From: Deinococcus alpinitundrae
GTDB taxonomy: Bacteria; Deinococcota; Deinococci; Deinococcales; Deinococcaceae
DNA: 64,000 nt
Direction of reading: 5' to 3'
Assembly (NCBI RefSeq): GCF_009982895.1
Contig: NZ_WXZL01000002.1
Coordinates: 62,001 to 126,000 of the forward strand
Part shown: positions 49,815-59,469 of the stretch, one piece after another
Position numbering within the stretch: position 1 is the stretch's first letter
How the letters are laid out: each line of letters begins with the position of its first letter
The notes under the pieces: model-generated
Databases searched by the model: none
Told to the model about the DNA's origin: nothing
What the model saw: only the letters and a program-made list of their open reading frames with translations
Position numbers and translations under genes: made by a program

Positions 49815-50852
49815 CTAGCGGCCACTTGCGGCCCCGCCGACGCCGCCGGGTCCGGCCAGCAGGGCGTAGTAGGCGCTCAGGGCCGCGTCGTCGGCCTGCT
49901 CCTTGGCGAGCGCGGCCTGCTGCTGGGCGATCTGGCTTTGCAGCAAGCTGAGCTGTGAGATCAGGCCCTTGGCGAAGCGGTCCTGGTCGGCGTTGAGCTG
50001 CCTGTCGGCGTTGGCCAGCGCGGCCTGCTTGACGGCGCGGTTTTTCCCGGCCTGCAGGTAGCTGTTGTAAAGCCCCTGGGTCTGAATCCTGAAGCCGCGC
50101 TCGGCGGTGGCCGCACCGGACTGGACCTGTTGAAGCTGGGTTTTGAGGGTATTGATCTGCGAGGCCGACACCGCCAGGGGGTCGAGCAAATTGACTTGCA
50201 GTTGCAGCGCTGCCGTCCCCTGCTGGGCCTGAATCAGCGTCGGGTTGCGGCCCAGGACGTCTTCCACGGTGTTCGCGCCCACCGAAGCGGGCATGGCGCT
50301 CACCGGAACCGGGGCCACCGCCGTGAAGTTGCCGACCAGGCTGCGCAGATTGGCGGTGGCGAGCGCCAGGCCGTCCTGAGCGACCTGGGCGGCCTGTTGG
50401 GCGGCCTGCACCTGGTTCTGGGCCACCTGCGCGCTGATCTGGGTGCCGCCGCCCTTCTCATACTGGGTCTGGGCCACCTGCGCGCCCTTCTGAGCCAAAT
50501 CGAGTGCGGCGCGGGTGAGCTTCACGGCGTCCTGCGCTTCCAGAACCTGGGTGTAGGCGGTCACGATCTGGCTGTCAGCCTGGGCATCGGCGGCTTTCAC
50601 GTTGGCCACCGCCAGATCGTAGGCCTGCTGGGCCTTGAGCAGCGTCACCTTGGTTGCCAGCGGATCGACCTTGGCCTTGGCGTAGTCGCCCTGGGCGGTC
50701 ACCAGGCTGGCGCGGGCGGCGGTCACGCTGGGCTGGGCGGCACTCTGGGCCAGCGCGCTATTCAGCGTCAGGCTGGCGGCCTGGGCCTGAGCGGCACCCA
50801 GCAGGGAAAGGGCGAAGGTGAGCGGCAGCAGGGCAGGGAAGGTTCGTTTCAT
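49815..50852 (-). CDS. Short TolC-family outer-membrane efflux protein
   Basis: The 345-aa protein has a signal peptide (to about AAQAQA) and long Ala/Gln-rich heptad helices typical of TolC (YTQVLEAQDAVKLTRAALDLAQKGAQVAQTQYEKGG; SLLQSQIAQQQAALAKEQADDAALSAYYALL). At 345 residues it is about 100 shorter than usual family members, so part of one repeat or the barrel strands may be reduced. GAGGT precedes the ATG. It lies between a normal-length TolC gene and the MFS exporter. Confidence 0.85.
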   Translation of the reverse strand: MKRTFPALLPLTFALSLLGAAQAQAASLTLNSALAQSAAQPSVTAARASLVTAQGDYAKAKVDPLATKVTLLKAQQAYDLAVANVKAADAQADSQIVTAYTQVLEAQDAVKLTRAALDLAQKGAQVAQTQYEKGGGTQISAQVAQNQVQAAQQAAQVAQDGLALATANLRSLVGNFTAVAPVPVSAMPASVGANTVEDVLGRNPTLIQAQQGTAALQLQVNLLDPLAVSASQINTLKTQLQQVQSGAATAERGFRIQTQGLYNSYLQAGKNRAVKQAALANADRQLNADQDRFAKGLISQLSLLQSQIAQQQAALAKEQADDAALSAYYALLAGPGGVGGAASGR

Positions 50853-50886
50853 AGCGTGACCTCGTGGGATGAAGGGGAAGGGCAGA

Positions 50887-52317
50887 TCAGGGGCGGGCCG
50901 CGCCGTCGAGCGGCAGGGCGAAGAAGGCGTAGAACTTCAGGGCGGCGTCGGTTTCATTGAGTTGCGCCTGACCGAGCGCGACCTGGGCCTGGTAAGCCGC
51001 CGCGCTGGCCTGGGCGACGTCCAGCGGCGCGCTGAGGCCGAGGTCCTGGCGGGCAGCGGCGTTTTGCTGCTGTTGCTGGGCTAGGCTGAGCGCTTGCTGG
51101 GCCAACGTCCGCTGCCGCTGTGCCTGAGCGTAGGCGGCGTTCAGTCCGGCCAGTTGCAACTCGGCCTGGCGGCGGGCCGTCTCCAGCCCGGCCTGGGCCT
51201 GATCCAGCGCGTTCTGGGCCAGGCCCGGCGCGCTGAAGCTGCTGGCCGAGGCGTCGAAATTGACCCCCAGACTGAACTGGTCGCGCACCCGGTTCAGCGG
51301 CGGCATGCGCGGCGCATAGCTGAAATTCACGGCGGGCGAGAGGTTGTGCGAATCCACTGAGACGCCTACCCCGGCGGTGTCGGAGATGGAGTGGGTGTAA
51401 CTGGCCTGCACATTTGGCAGGGCGTCCCAGCTCACCTGCGCCTGTACGATCTGGGCTCGGCGCACGCCGAACCGGGCCTGCTGCACGCTGGCGGGAGTGC
51501 CGCTGGCAGGCGGCGTCACGGCGGGCAGACTGGGCGCGTTCCCACTGCCGATCAAATCCTGCAGCGCGGCGCGGGCCACCGTCAGGTTGTCCTGGGCCTG
51601 CGCCGCGCCGCTCTGGGCCTGCCCCAGCACCAGTTGCGCCTGGGCCAGGTCGATGTCCGTCGCGCCGCCGCCCGCGACCCGGTTCTGGGCGGTTTGCAGC
51701 GCCAGCTGCGCGGCGACCTGGGCCTGACCCGCCAGGGTGAGGGCAATCTGGCTGAGCTGCACCCGCTCAGCTGCCAGCACCGCCTGAGCCTCCAGGGCGC
51801 TCAGCGCCGAGGCGTAGCCGAGCCGGGCCTGCTCGGTGGCGAGCGCGGCCTGCTGCTGGCGGGCTGCCGTGTCGCCCACCGGCAGCGGCGTGGCCCGCAC
51901 GGTCAGGTTCAGGGTGCTGGTCACGCCGCCAATCGGTGCGCAGGGGCTGGTCAGCAGGGCCAGCGGCGACGTGGCACACACGGCGGGCGTGGGGTCCACG
52001 TTGGCCAGATCAATGAGGTTGCCCGACGCCGAGGCACTGACCGGAAATGCTGTGCTGTCTTGCTGGGTCTGGGCCGCCTGCACCGCCAGCCGCGCCTGCA
52101 CCAGGCTGGGATAATTTTGCAGCGCGCCGAAGAGTTGGCCGAATGTGGCGACTGGCAGTGCGGGCGTGGTCGCTGCCGTCTGGACAGGGTCGGTCTGGGC
52201 TGGGGCCGGTTCGGGGGACGTCGGCGCGGCCTGCTGAGCCCGCGCCGCACCGAGCAGCGCCGCCGTCAGCAGCAGGCCGTGCCAGGAAAGACTCTGGAAA
52301 GAACGTCGCTGGAACAA
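50887..52317 (-). CDS. TolC-family outer-membrane efflux protein
   Basis: The 476-aa protein has a signal peptide (MFQRRSFQSLSWHGLLLTAALLGAARAQ region), a Pro/Thr-rich linker, and two TolC repeats with the usual helical blocks (ALSALEAQAVLAAERVQLSQIALTLAGQAQVA; GLETARRQAELQLAGLNAAYAQAQRQ). It forms the outer-membrane exit duct of the efflux system. I place the start at a TTG at 52317 because GGAGG lies six bases upstream; an in-frame TTG at 52338 lacks a ribosome site. Confidence 0.88.
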   Translation of the reverse strand: MFQRRSFQSLSWHGLLLTAALLGAARAQQAAPTSPEPAPAQTDPVQTAATTPALPVATFGQLFGALQNYPSLVQARLAVQAAQTQQDSTAFPVSASASGNLIDLANVDPTPAVCATSPLALLTSPCAPIGGVTSTLNLTVRATPLPVGDTAARQQQAALATEQARLGYASALSALEAQAVLAAERVQLSQIALTLAGQAQVAAQLALQTAQNRVAGGGATDIDLAQAQLVLGQAQSGAAQAQDNLTVARAALQDLIGSGNAPSLPAVTPPASGTPASVQQARFGVRRAQIVQAQVSWDALPNVQASYTHSISDTAGVGVSVDSHNLSPAVNFSYAPRMPPLNRVRDQFSLGVNFDASASSFSAPGLAQNALDQAQAGLETARRQAELQLAGLNAAYAQAQRQRTLAQQALSLAQQQQQNAAARQDLGLSAPLDVAQASAAAYQAQVALGQAQLNETDAALKFYAFFALPLDGAARP

Positions 52318-52374
52318 GGACAACCTCCAAAAAAGCAAACATCCGGTGGAGCGGGAACGAAGGTGAGGGTCGGT

Positions 52375-52989
52375 TCAGGGAAGCGGTGTGCCGGAGTCGT
52401 CATGCACTGCCGCGCTCCAGATTGCAAAGAGGCGCTGGCCGAGGTGCAGCAGTTGGCCGCGCTCCTCGATGCTGAGCTGGCCGAGCAGGTCGCCCAGGTG
52501 GCGGCGAAACGCGGCGTCGAAGATATCGAAGACGGTCTGGCCCAGTGGCGTCACGCTGACCAGCACCATCCGGCGGTCGTGCTGATCGGGCCGCCGGGTC
52601 AGCAGTCCGCGCTGCACCAGTTGCTCGACGGTGCGGCTGGCGCTGCTCAGCGGAATGCCGAGGCGCTCGCTGACCTCGCTCATCCGCACGCCCGCCTCCG
52701 CGGAGCCGAGCAGCCGGTAAGCGCGGTGAAACTGCCTGAGCAGGCCGATCTGTTCCTCGCCGTCTGCCAGTTTCATTCCGGCAGCCTGAAGCTGCTGGTG
52801 CATCCGGCGGCTCCACTGCGGCGTGATGTCCTGCAAGTTCAGCTTGATGCGCCCGAACTCGTCCATCAGGGTGAGCAGCACCTCGAGCTGCATCGGTTCT
52901 GCGGTGGACATCACCTCCGGTTCTGGTCGTGTTTCTTCCTGGACCGCCTCGCGGAGCTCAAATTTATTTCCACCGCGAAACTGTTTCAC
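52375..52989 (-). CDS. MarR-family regulator of the efflux operon
   Basis: The 204-aa protein has a MarR winged helix (VRMSEVSERLGIPLSSASRTVEQLVQRGLLTRRPDQHDRRMVLVSVTPLGQ) flanked by dimerisation helices, with a longer N-terminus than usual. It heads the operon marR-tolC-tolC-DHA2-adaptor and probably represses it until a drug binds. The GTG at 52989 lies at the predicted transcript start, so the mRNA is likely leaderless. Confidence 0.92.
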   Translation of the reverse strand: MKQFRGGNKFELREAVQEETRPEPEVMSTAEPMQLEVLLTLMDEFGRIKLNLQDITPQWSRRMHQQLQAAGMKLADGEEQIGLLRQFHRAYRLLGSAEAGVRMSEVSERLGIPLSSASRTVEQLVQRGLLTRRPDQHDRRMVLVSVTPLGQTVFDIFDAAFRRHLGDLLGQLSIEERGQLLHLGQRLFAIWSAAVHDDSGTPLP

Positions 52990-52997
52990 GGCGGTAG

Positions 52998-53027
52998 CTT
53001 ATACCTCTCAAGCAATCGAACTGTAAA
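52998..53027 (-). promoter_or_regulatory. Promoter of the marR efflux operon
   Basis: TTTACA (53022-53027), an 18-bp spacer and TATAAG (52998-53003) on the minus strand. The first base of the GTG start codon is eight bases after the -10 box, so the transcript would begin at or within a few bases of the start codon. Confidence 0.7.
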
Positions 53028-53096
53028 CGTTCCTACATCTAAACTGGCTTCATTTTGACGTTATTTTTCCGGGTATTTTTGCGTGTCAGCGGGAGC

Positions 53097-53873
53097 TCAG
53101 AGCAGTTGCTTGCCGCGCCGCAGATTCTCCCAACTGCCGTCCGCCGCCCAGCCGCCGTCCACGCTGAGGGTGACGCCGTTGACGAACGAACTGGCCTGTT
53201 CGTCCGTCAAATAAAGAATGGCGCGGGCGATGTCGTCGGGCGTGGCGAAGCGCTTCATCGGCACCCGGCCTTCGATGTCGGCGTCGGTGTAGGCACCCGA
53301 TCCCATGTCGTGAATGTCCATCTCGGTCTTGACCCAGCCGGGGCACACCGCGTTGACCTGTACCCCGCGCGCGCCCCACTCGGCGGCCAGCGTGCGGGTC
53401 AGGCCAATCAGGCCGTGCTTGCTGGCGTTGTAGGCGGCCCGGTCACTGATGCCCAGCAGTCCCGCCACCGAGGCCACATTCACGATGCGCCCCGAGCGCT
53501 GCGAGAGCATCACCCGGCCGAGTTCGCGGCTGAGCAGGAAGGGGGCCGTCAGGTTCACGTCCAGTACCCGCCGGAAGCTGGCGGCAGTGGTGTCCTCGGC
53601 AGGCGTGATGAAGCTGATCCCGGCATTGTTGACCAGGCTGTCCACCCGTCCCCAGCGCTGCATGATCGCCTGGGTGTGGGCCACAACGACCGCCTCGTCG
53701 CTGAGGTCGCCGACCAGTGAGATGGCGTCGGCCCCGGCGGGCAGGGAAGAAGCTTGCAAGTCGAGCAGCGCCAGGGCGTCGCCGCGCTCGGCGCACAGTT
53801 CGGCGGTGCGGCGGCCAATGCCCTGGGCCGCTCCAGTGATGACGGTGACGCGCGGGCGAGCAGAAGGAGTCAT
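53097..53873 (-). CDS. SDR-family oxidoreductase
   Basis: The 258-aa classical SDR has the TGAAQGIGRRTA cofactor loop, NNAG, the catalytic Ser in VNVASVAG, YNASK, and the PG block VCPGWVKTEM. The usual acidic residue (LLDLQ) after the second strand suggests NAD(H). The C-terminal SFVNGVTLSVDGGW is standard. The ATG at 53873 follows a weak purine stretch. The substrate cannot be told; the neighbouring divergent GH3 gene hints at sugar metabolism but the link is weak. Confidence 0.9.
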   Translation of the reverse strand: MTPSARPRVTVITGAAQGIGRRTAELCAERGDALALLDLQASSLPAGADAISLVGDLSDEAVVVAHTQAIMQRWGRVDSLVNNAGISFITPAEDTTAASFRRVLDVNLTAPFLLSRELGRVMLSQRSGRIVNVASVAGLLGISDRAAYNASKHGLIGLTRTLAAEWGARGVQVNAVCPGWVKTEMDIHDMGSGAYTDADIEGRVPMKRFATPDDIARAILYLTDEQASSFVNGVTLSVDGGWAADGSWENLRRGKQLL

Positions 53874-53975
53874 GCGCTCAGCCTGCCACATTCCAGGTCG
53901 GTTCACCTGCCCCAGGGGTCAGCCGCGCTACGCTGGCGAGCGGAATTCAAATCTGTTGTGTTGCCGAGGTCATTC

Positions 53976-55841
53976 ATGCGAATGTTGCTGCCCCTCCTTA
54001 CCCTGTCTCTGCTGTCCGCTGCCCCGCTCACCGCTGCTCAGTCTGCAGCCACCCAGTCGGCTGTGCCCGGCGTGTTGCCCTACCAGAACGCCCAGCTCAC
54101 GCCCGAGGCCCGCGCCGCCGATCTGCTGGGACGCCTGAGCCTGGCCGAGAAGATCGGGCAGATGACCCAGGCCGAGCGCGGGGCCATCAAGGACCCGCAG
54201 GACATCGCCCGCTACTTTCTGGGCAGCCTGCTCTCCGGCGGCGGCAGCGGCCCGGCCGACAACACCCCGGCAGGCTGGGCCGACATGATCGACGGCTTTC
54301 AGCAGCAAGCACTCTCGACCCGGCTCAAGATTCCGCTGCTCTACGGTGCGGACGCGGTTCACGGCCACAACAACGTGCCCGGCGCGACGCTCTACCCGCA
54401 CAATATCGGGCTGGGGGCCACCCGTGACGCGGCGCTGGTGCAATCGATTGGCCGCGCCACCGCTGAGGAGGTCGCCGCCACCGGGGTCAACTGGACCTTC
54501 AGCCCCTGCCTGTGCGTGGCGCGCGATGTTCGCTGGGGCCGGACCTACGAGAGCTTCGGCGAGCGCCCCGAACTGGCGACGCTGCTGTCGAGCGAGATCA
54601 GCGGTTATCAGGGCACAGCCGGCACCCCCGCGAGCATTCTGGCCACCGCCAAGCACTTCGTCGGTGACGGCGGCACCACCTTCGACACGTCCACCAACCC
54701 CGATTACCTGCTCGATCAGGGCGACACCCGCCTGAGCGAAACCGATCTGCGCCGCCTGCACCTGCCGCCGTTCCAGGCCGCCGTCAAGCAGGGCGTTGCC
54801 AGCGTGATGGTGTCGTTTTCGAGTGTGAACGGGCTCAAGATGCACGGCGACAAGCATCTGATCACCGACGTGCTGAAAGGCGAACTGGGCTTTCAGGGTT
54901 TCGTCATTTCCGACTGGGCCGGCATCGACCAGATCTCGCCGGACTACGCCCTCTCGGTTCGCAGCGCCATCAACGCCGGGCTGGACATGGTGATGGTGCC
55001 CAACGACTACCCGCGCTTCATCGACACCCTGACAGCGGAGGTCACGGCCGGCCGCGTCCCGGTGACCCGCATCGACGACGCCGTGCGCCGCATCCTGATT
55101 CAGAAGTTCCGCTTCGGCGTCTTCGAGCATCCCCTGACAGACCGGACGCTGGCTGCGACCTTCGGTTCTGCCGAGCATAAGGCACTGGCCCGCAAGGCGG
55201 TACAGGAATCGCTGGTGCTCCTGAAAAATCAGGGCGTCTTGCCGATCTCCAAATCCACCCCGCGCCTGCTCGTCACCGGCAGCAACGCCGCCGACCTCGG
55301 CAACCAGCTCGGCGGCTGGAGCGTGACCTGGCAGGGCAAGAGCGGCAACAACGTGGGCACCACCGGCACAACCATCCTGGCCGGTATCCGGGCGGCGGTC
55401 AGCGCACAGACAAAGGTCGATTACCTCGACAGCCGGTCAAACGACATCACGCCCGCCCAAGTCAAGGGCTACGACGTGGGCATCGTGGTGGTGGGAGAAA
55501 CGCCTTACGCCGAGGGCCAGGGCGACCGCTCGTCGCTCACCCTCAGTCCGCGAGATCAGGCCGCCGTCAACGCGGTGTGCAGCGCGGTGCGGTGCGTGGT
55601 CGTCACGGTGTCCGGCCGCCCGCTGATTCTCACCGACCAGTTGCCGAGAATGGGCGCGCTGGTGGCCGCCTGGCTGCCGGGCAGCGAGGGCGAGGGCGTG
55701 GCCGATGCGCTGTTCGGAAACACCAAATTCACCGGTAAACTGTCGTTCAGCTGGCCCAGATCGATGGCCCAGGTGCCGGTGGGCAAACCCAGGGACATGG
55801 GCGCGCCGCTGTTTGCTTACGGCTTCGGGCTGGAGAAGTGA
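53976..55841 (+). CDS. Secreted GH3 beta-glucosidase-like enzyme
   Basis: The 621-aa enzyme has a signal peptide (residues 1-22), then the GH3 N-terminal barrel with KH motif (AKHFVGDGG, K226-H227) and catalytic nucleophile D313 in GFVISDWAGI, and the C-terminal sandwich domain (QESLVLLKNQGVLPI ... YAEGQGDRSSLTL, which carries the acid/base region). The family hydrolyses beta-glucosides or xylosides from non-reducing ends. Export means it acts outside the membrane, feeding importers such as the two CUT1 cassettes. GAGGT precedes the ATG. Confidence 0.93.
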   Translation: MRMLLPLLTLSLLSAAPLTAAQSAATQSAVPGVLPYQNAQLTPEARAADLLGRLSLAEKIGQMTQAERGAIKDPQDIARYFLGSLLSGGGSGPADNTPAGWADMIDGFQQQALSTRLKIPLLYGADAVHGHNNVPGATLYPHNIGLGATRDAALVQSIGRATAEEVAATGVNWTFSPCLCVARDVRWGRTYESFGERPELATLLSSEISGYQGTAGTPASILATAKHFVGDGGTTFDTSTNPDYLLDQGDTRLSETDLRRLHLPPFQAAVKQGVASVMVSFSSVNGLKMHGDKHLITDVLKGELGFQGFVISDWAGIDQISPDYALSVRSAINAGLDMVMVPNDYPRFIDTLTAEVTAGRVPVTRIDDAVRRILIQKFRFGVFEHPLTDRTLAATFGSAEHKALARKAVQESLVLLKNQGVLPISKSTPRLLVTGSNAADLGNQLGGWSVTWQGKSGNNVGTTGTTILAGIRAAVSAQTKVDYLDSRSNDITPAQVKGYDVGIVVVGETPYAEGQGDRSSLTLSPRDQAAVNAVCSAVRCVVVTVSGRPLILTDQLPRMGALVAAWLPGSEGEGVADALFGNTKFTGKLSFSWPRSMAQVPVGKPRDMGAPLFAYGFGLEK

Positions 55842-55879
55842 ACGGCGAAATGAACGGCTGAGCGCTTCACATTCAAGGG

Positions 55880-55922
55880 AGCTGGGCGTCCGAGAGACCG
55901 GTGGTGTCTCAGACGCCCAGCT
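55880..55922. promoter_or_regulatory. Long hairpin between GH3 and convergent small gene
   Basis: AGCTGGGCGTC and GACGCCCAGCT pair perfectly (11 bp) around a 21-nt region that can itself fold. It lies 38 bp past the GH3 stop and before the end of the convergent gene, so it may terminate both, though no T-run is present. The stem core is shared with the hairpin at 35970-36005. Confidence 0.55.
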
Positions 55923-55946
55923 GCTTGTCCATTCGGTGTTCCGGCT

Positions 55947-56288
55947 TTACGGAATGCGGGTCGCCAGGCCCTTCGAGACGAGCCACGAGGCGAGGTCCTT
56001 GCCGTTGAAGTACAACAGGCCCTCGGGGTAGCTGCTGACCTTGGTCACCTTGAACTGTAAGCGGGCATCTGTGGGAATGAGTTTTCTGATGGCGGCGGCC
56101 GAGCCTTCCTTGGTCTTGACGCCGCTCAACTTGCCGCTGAAGCTGCTGTTGATCCCGTCCACCCCGAGATCGAGCATGAATGTTCCCGCATCGTTGAAGA
56201 AGTGAAGCCGTCCGCTGACCATGTTGCTCTGGGCCACAGAGGTGGAGGCGAGTAACAGAGAAATGAGCAGAGCAGATTTTAGGGTCAT
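55947..56288 (-). CDS. Small secreted protein, possibly nuclease-like fold
   Basis: The 113-aa protein has a signal peptide (ALLISLLLASTSVAQS) and a short domain with SGRLHFFNDAG and a C-terminal GKDLASWLVSKGLATRIP. The last part recalls the C-terminal helix of staphylococcal nuclease-like proteins, but the catalytic Arg/Asp/Glu set is not recognisable and the domain is too short for a full fold. Function unknown. AAAGGA precedes the ATG at 56288. Confidence 0.7.
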   Translation of the reverse strand: MTLKSALLISLLLASTSVAQSNMVSGRLHFFNDAGTFMLDLGVDGINSSFSGKLSGVKTKEGSAAAIRKLIPTDARLQFKVTKVSSYPEGLLYFNGKDLASWLVSKGLATRIP

Positions 56289-56440
56289 AGGATCCTTTGG
56301 AGCCGTTGGAAGTGGTGAAACGTTTTTCTGTCCCGATGAATTACGGATAACGGCTCTCAGCCGGAGATTCATCTGGGCAACGCTGGATTTGTTGGTTCTG
56401 ACGCTAGCGACTCTTCCATCACGCGGCTCTTACAGGAAGA

Positions 56441-56490
56441 GAAATGAAAAGCGGCGGGCGGCCCTTCCACTGAAGAAGCCGCCCGCCGCT
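56441..56490 (-). terminator. Terminator of the 2-oxoacid dehydrogenase operon
   Basis: Perfect 13-bp arms AGCGGCGGGCGGC / GCCGCCCGCCGCT with a 15-nt loop, followed by TTTCATTTC on the minus strand. It lies 17 bp after the E2 stop at 56508. Confidence 0.9.
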
Positions 56491-56507
56491 GTGCCGTTCG
56501 AACCTGT

Positions 56508-58007
56508 TTAGCCCTGCAGCACCAGCCGCGAAGGTTTCTCCAGCAGCCACAGCACTTTTTTCAGAAACCGTGCCGCGTCTGCACCGTCGACCAGTCGGTG
56601 ATCGAAGCTCAGGGTCAGGTACATCATGGGCCGGATGGCGATGATGTCCTGGCCGCCTTCCTCCAAGACCACTGCCCGCTTGGTGATGCTGTGGACCGAC
56701 ATGATGCCCGCCGCCGGGGGCGAGACGATCGGTACGCCCATCATCGATCCCACCGAGCCGATATTCGACACGGTGAAGGTGGCGTCGGCCATTTCCTGTG
56801 GCTTCAGCGTGTTGCTGCGGGCCTTCTCGGCCAGCTCACCAACCTCGCGGGCCAGTGCCAGCACCCCCTTCTGGTCCACGTCTCGGATCACCGGCACCAC
56901 CAGCCCCGCCTCGGTGTTGACCGCCATGCCCAGATGCACGAAGTTCTTGTAGACCACCTCACCCGCCGCCGTATCCAGGCTGCTGTTGACCGCCGGGAAC
57001 TCGCGCAGGGCGATGCTGGCCGCCTTCAAAAAGAACGGCAGGTACGAGAGCTTGACGCCCTGCTGCTGGGCGTCGGCCTTGAGTTCGTCGCGCAGCGCCA
57101 TCAGGTTGGTGCAGTCGAGTTCCTCGATGGTGTGGGTCTGGGCGCTGTGCAGCGTGGCGGCCAGCAACCCCTGGCTGGTGGCGCGGCGCATCCCCCGGAA
57201 CGGCGTGCGGGTTTCGCGCGACTCGTACCCGGCAGGCGTGCGGTAAGCGGGCGGCGCGGTGGGCGGCCAGTCGGCGGCGCCGCCTGATTTTGCAGCGGGC
57301 TGAACTTGGGTTTGAAGCGCTGGAGCCTGACTCGGGGGCATCTGAACCTGCGGCGCCTGGGCGTGCGCCTGCACGTCGCCGGGCCGCACCCGACCGTTGG
57401 GGCCGCTGCCCATCACCTCGGCAATCGAGACGCCCAGTTCGCGGGCCAGTCGCCGGGCGGACGGCACGGCCCGGACCTGCCCCGGCGCGGGCGAGGTTTC
57501 GGCCAGTCCGGCGGTCGTGGGCGGCGCGGGCGTAGTGGGTACGGGTTTGGTCGCCACCGCCGGACCTGCTGCACTCCGGTTGAACCCGGCAAACGCCGCT
57601 TTGGCTTTGCCGGGATCGCTCTGCTTGGCCGCCGACCCCTCGATGATGCTGCGCTCGTCTTTCATCTCGGCGGCGGCCCGCTCGGGGTTGGAGGCAGCGG
57701 GAGCCGGGTTCGCCGGAGTCTGGGGAGCGGGCGTCTGGGCAGCGGGAGCCGGGGCCTGTTCGCCCACCGCGCCGACTTCTTCCACCTGGGCCAGCACGCC
57801 ATGCACCGGCACGATGTCGCCCACCTGCACCATCCGTTTGACGATGCGACCTCCGAACGGCGCGGGCAACTCCACCGTCACCTTGTCGGTCATGACTTCC
57901 AGGACCGGCTGACCTTCCTCGATGAGGTCGCCTTCCTCCACCAGCCAGCTCAGAATTTCCCCTTCCACGACCGATTCGGCCAGGGTGGGCAGCGTCAGAT
58001 CACGCAT
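56508..58007 (-). CDS. 2-oxoacid dehydrogenase E2, dihydrolipoyl acyltransferase
   Basis: The 499-aa core protein has an N-terminal lipoyl domain with K42 in [10 protein letters not shown], an Ala/Pro-rich linker with a large variable region, an E1/E3-binding domain ([32 protein letters not shown], ~178-210), a second linker and the catalytic acyltransferase domain ending with SFDHRLVDG (H470, D474). It transfers the acyl group from E1 to CoA. The first residues overlap the thioesterase stop. No E3 gene is in the operon. Branched-chain versus pyruvate specificity is not settled by sequence alone. Confidence 0.93.
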   Translation of the reverse strand: MRDLTLPTLAESVVEGEILSWLVEEGDLIEEGQPVLEVMTDKVTVELPAPFGGRIVKRMVQVGDIVPVHGVLAQVEEVGAVGEQAPAPAAQTPAPQTPANPAPAASNPERAAAEMKDERSIIEGSAAKQSDPGKAKAAFAGFNRSAAGPAVATKPVPTTPAPPTTAGLAETSPAPGQVRAVPSARRLARELGVSIAEVMGSGPNGRVRPGDVQAHAQAPQVQMPPSQAPALQTQVQPAAKSGGAADWPPTAPPAYRTPAGYESRETRTPFRGMRRATSQGLLAATLHSAQTHTIEELDCTNLMALRDELKADAQQQGVKLSYLPFFLKAASIALREFPAVNSSLDTAAGEVVYKNFVHLGMAVNTEAGLVVPVIRDVDQKGVLALAREVGELAEKARSNTLKPQEMADATFTVSNIGSVGSMMGVPIVSPPAAGIMSVHSITKRAVVLEEGGQDIIAIRPMMYLTLSFDHRLVDGADAARFLKKVLWLLEKPSRLVLQG

Positions 58008-58452
58008 GAGTGTTCTCCTTGTCTTGTGGTGCAGCGCCTTTGTGCTCGGCCCAGCGTCGCCGCAGCGTCTCGAAATTGCTCTCCAATCGCCCGGCGTCGG
58101 TGATGTACTGCACGGTCTGCCCGGTGGCGACCACGTCGCCGAGTTCCGAGACGGCTTTCAAATCGGCGTAAAGGCGGCGGCCCTCGGTTCTGAGCGCCGT
58201 CGCCGTGACCTTAACCTGCATGCCCGGCAGTGCCGAGGCCAGATGGTTGACATGGACCTCGGTGCCGATGCCGCCGTCGCCCGTTTCCAGAAACGGCACC
58301 AGCAATTTGCGCCCGGCCTCCTCGAAATGCTTGGCGATCCAGTAGGTCGCGTAGACCGGGTGGCCAGCGCCCAGCTCGTCAAACTGTACGGTCATGCTGT
58401 CTGTCACAGTGAGGTCGAGCTCGGCCGTTGTGCCGTTCGGCAAAGGCTTCAC
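58000..58452 (-). CDS. FlK-like hotdog acyl-CoA thioesterase
   Basis: The 150-aa single hotdog domain resembles fluoroacetyl-CoA thioesterase FlK. The Thr-Glu-His set is kept with the same spacing as T42-E50-H76 of FlK: T36 (VYATYW), E44 (HFEEAG) and H70 (VHVNHLAS), with the [11 protein letters not shown] and [10 protein letters not shown] blocks around them. It probably hydrolyses a short acyl-CoA. Its position between the E1beta and E2 genes (3 bp after E1beta, 8-bp overlap with E2) is unusual for this operon type. Confidence 0.82.
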   Translation of the reverse strand: MKPLPNGTTAELDLTVTDSMTVQFDELGAGHPVYATYWIAKHFEEAGRKLLVPFLETGDGGIGTEVHVNHLASALPGMQVKVTATALRTEGRRLYADLKAVSELGDVVATGQTVQYITDAGRLESNFETLRRRWAEHKGAAPQDKENTHA

Positions 58453-58455
58453 GCC

Positions 58456-59469
58456 TCAGTACTCCACGACTTTGCGAATGCCTGACGCCACCCGCGCCGC
58501 GTCGGGGCGGTACATGTGCTCGGCGGCGGTAAACGGTGGGTAAGGCGCGTCCCAGCCGGTAACCCGGACAATCGGGGCGTGCAGGTACTCGATGTAGCGC
58601 TCGGCGATGATGGCCGACAGTTCGGCCCCGAAGCCCATCCGGCGGGTCGCCTCGTGCACGATGACCACCCGGCCCGTTTTCTGTACGCTGGCAGCGATCG
58701 TCTCCAGATCGAGCGGCACCAGGCTGCGCAAATCCACGACTTCCACGCTCAGGCCCGCACCCTCGGCGGCGGCGGCAGCCTCCAGGCAGACTTCCACCAT
58801 GCCGCCGTAACACAGCACCGTGCAGTCGCTGCCCTCGCGGGCGATTCTGGCCTTGCCCAGCGGCACGGTGTAGTGGCCTTCCGGCACCTCGCCCTTCACC
58901 GAGCGGTAAAGCTTGATGCTCTCAAAGAAGAACACCGGGTCCGGGTCGTCTACGGCGGCCAGCAGCAGGCCCTTGGCGTCATAGGGGGTGCTGGGAATCA
59001 CGATCTTGACGCCGGGCACCGCCGCGACTAATCCTTCCGGGCTGTCGGCGTGCATTTCCGGCGAGTGGATGCCGCCGCCGTAGGGCGCGCGCACCACGAT
59101 GCTCAGCGGAAAGTTGCCCTGGGTGCGCTGGCGGTATCGGCCCATCTGGGCGTTGATCTGCTCCAACGCCGGGTAGATGAAGCCCGCGAATTGCAGCTCG
59201 GCAATCGGCTTCTCGCCCGCGATGCCCAGGCCCACCGCCAAGCCCATGATTCCGGCTTCGCTCAGCGGCGTGTTGAAGACGCGCTCCTCGCCGTAGAGGG
59301 TCTGGAGGTTGTCGCTGGCCCGGAAGACCCCGCCCATGCCCACGTCCTCGCCGAACAGCATGACTTTGTCGTCGCGCTCCAGGGCGATGCGCAGCGCGTC
59401 GTTGACGGCGGCCACCATGGTCATGGTTTTGCTTTTCTGTCCGGCTTGCCGTTCTGTCGTGGCGGTCAT
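58456..59469 (-). CDS. 2-oxoacid dehydrogenase E1 component, beta subunit
   Basis: The 337-aa transketolase-like subunit has [47 protein letters not shown] and [19 protein letters not shown], all typical of E1beta of branched-chain/pyruvate complexes. With E1alpha it decarboxylates a 2-oxoacid with thiamine diphosphate. The ATG at 59469 overlaps the E1alpha stop (ATGA); a longer in-frame start is not needed. Confidence 0.93.
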   Translation of the reverse strand: MTATTERQAGQKSKTMTMVAAVNDALRIALERDDKVMLFGEDVGMGGVFRASDNLQTLYGEERVFNTPLSEAGIMGLAVGLGIAGEKPIAELQFAGFIYPALEQINAQMGRYRQRTQGNFPLSIVVRAPYGGGIHSPEMHADSPEGLVAAVPGVKIVIPSTPYDAKGLLLAAVDDPDPVFFFESIKLYRSVKGEVPEGHYTVPLGKARIAREGSDCTVLCYGGMVEVCLEAAAAAEGAGLSVEVVDLRSLVPLDLETIAASVQKTGRVVIVHEATRRMGFGAELSAIIAERYIEYLHAPIVRVTGWDAPYPPFTAAEHMYRPDAARVASGIRKVVEY

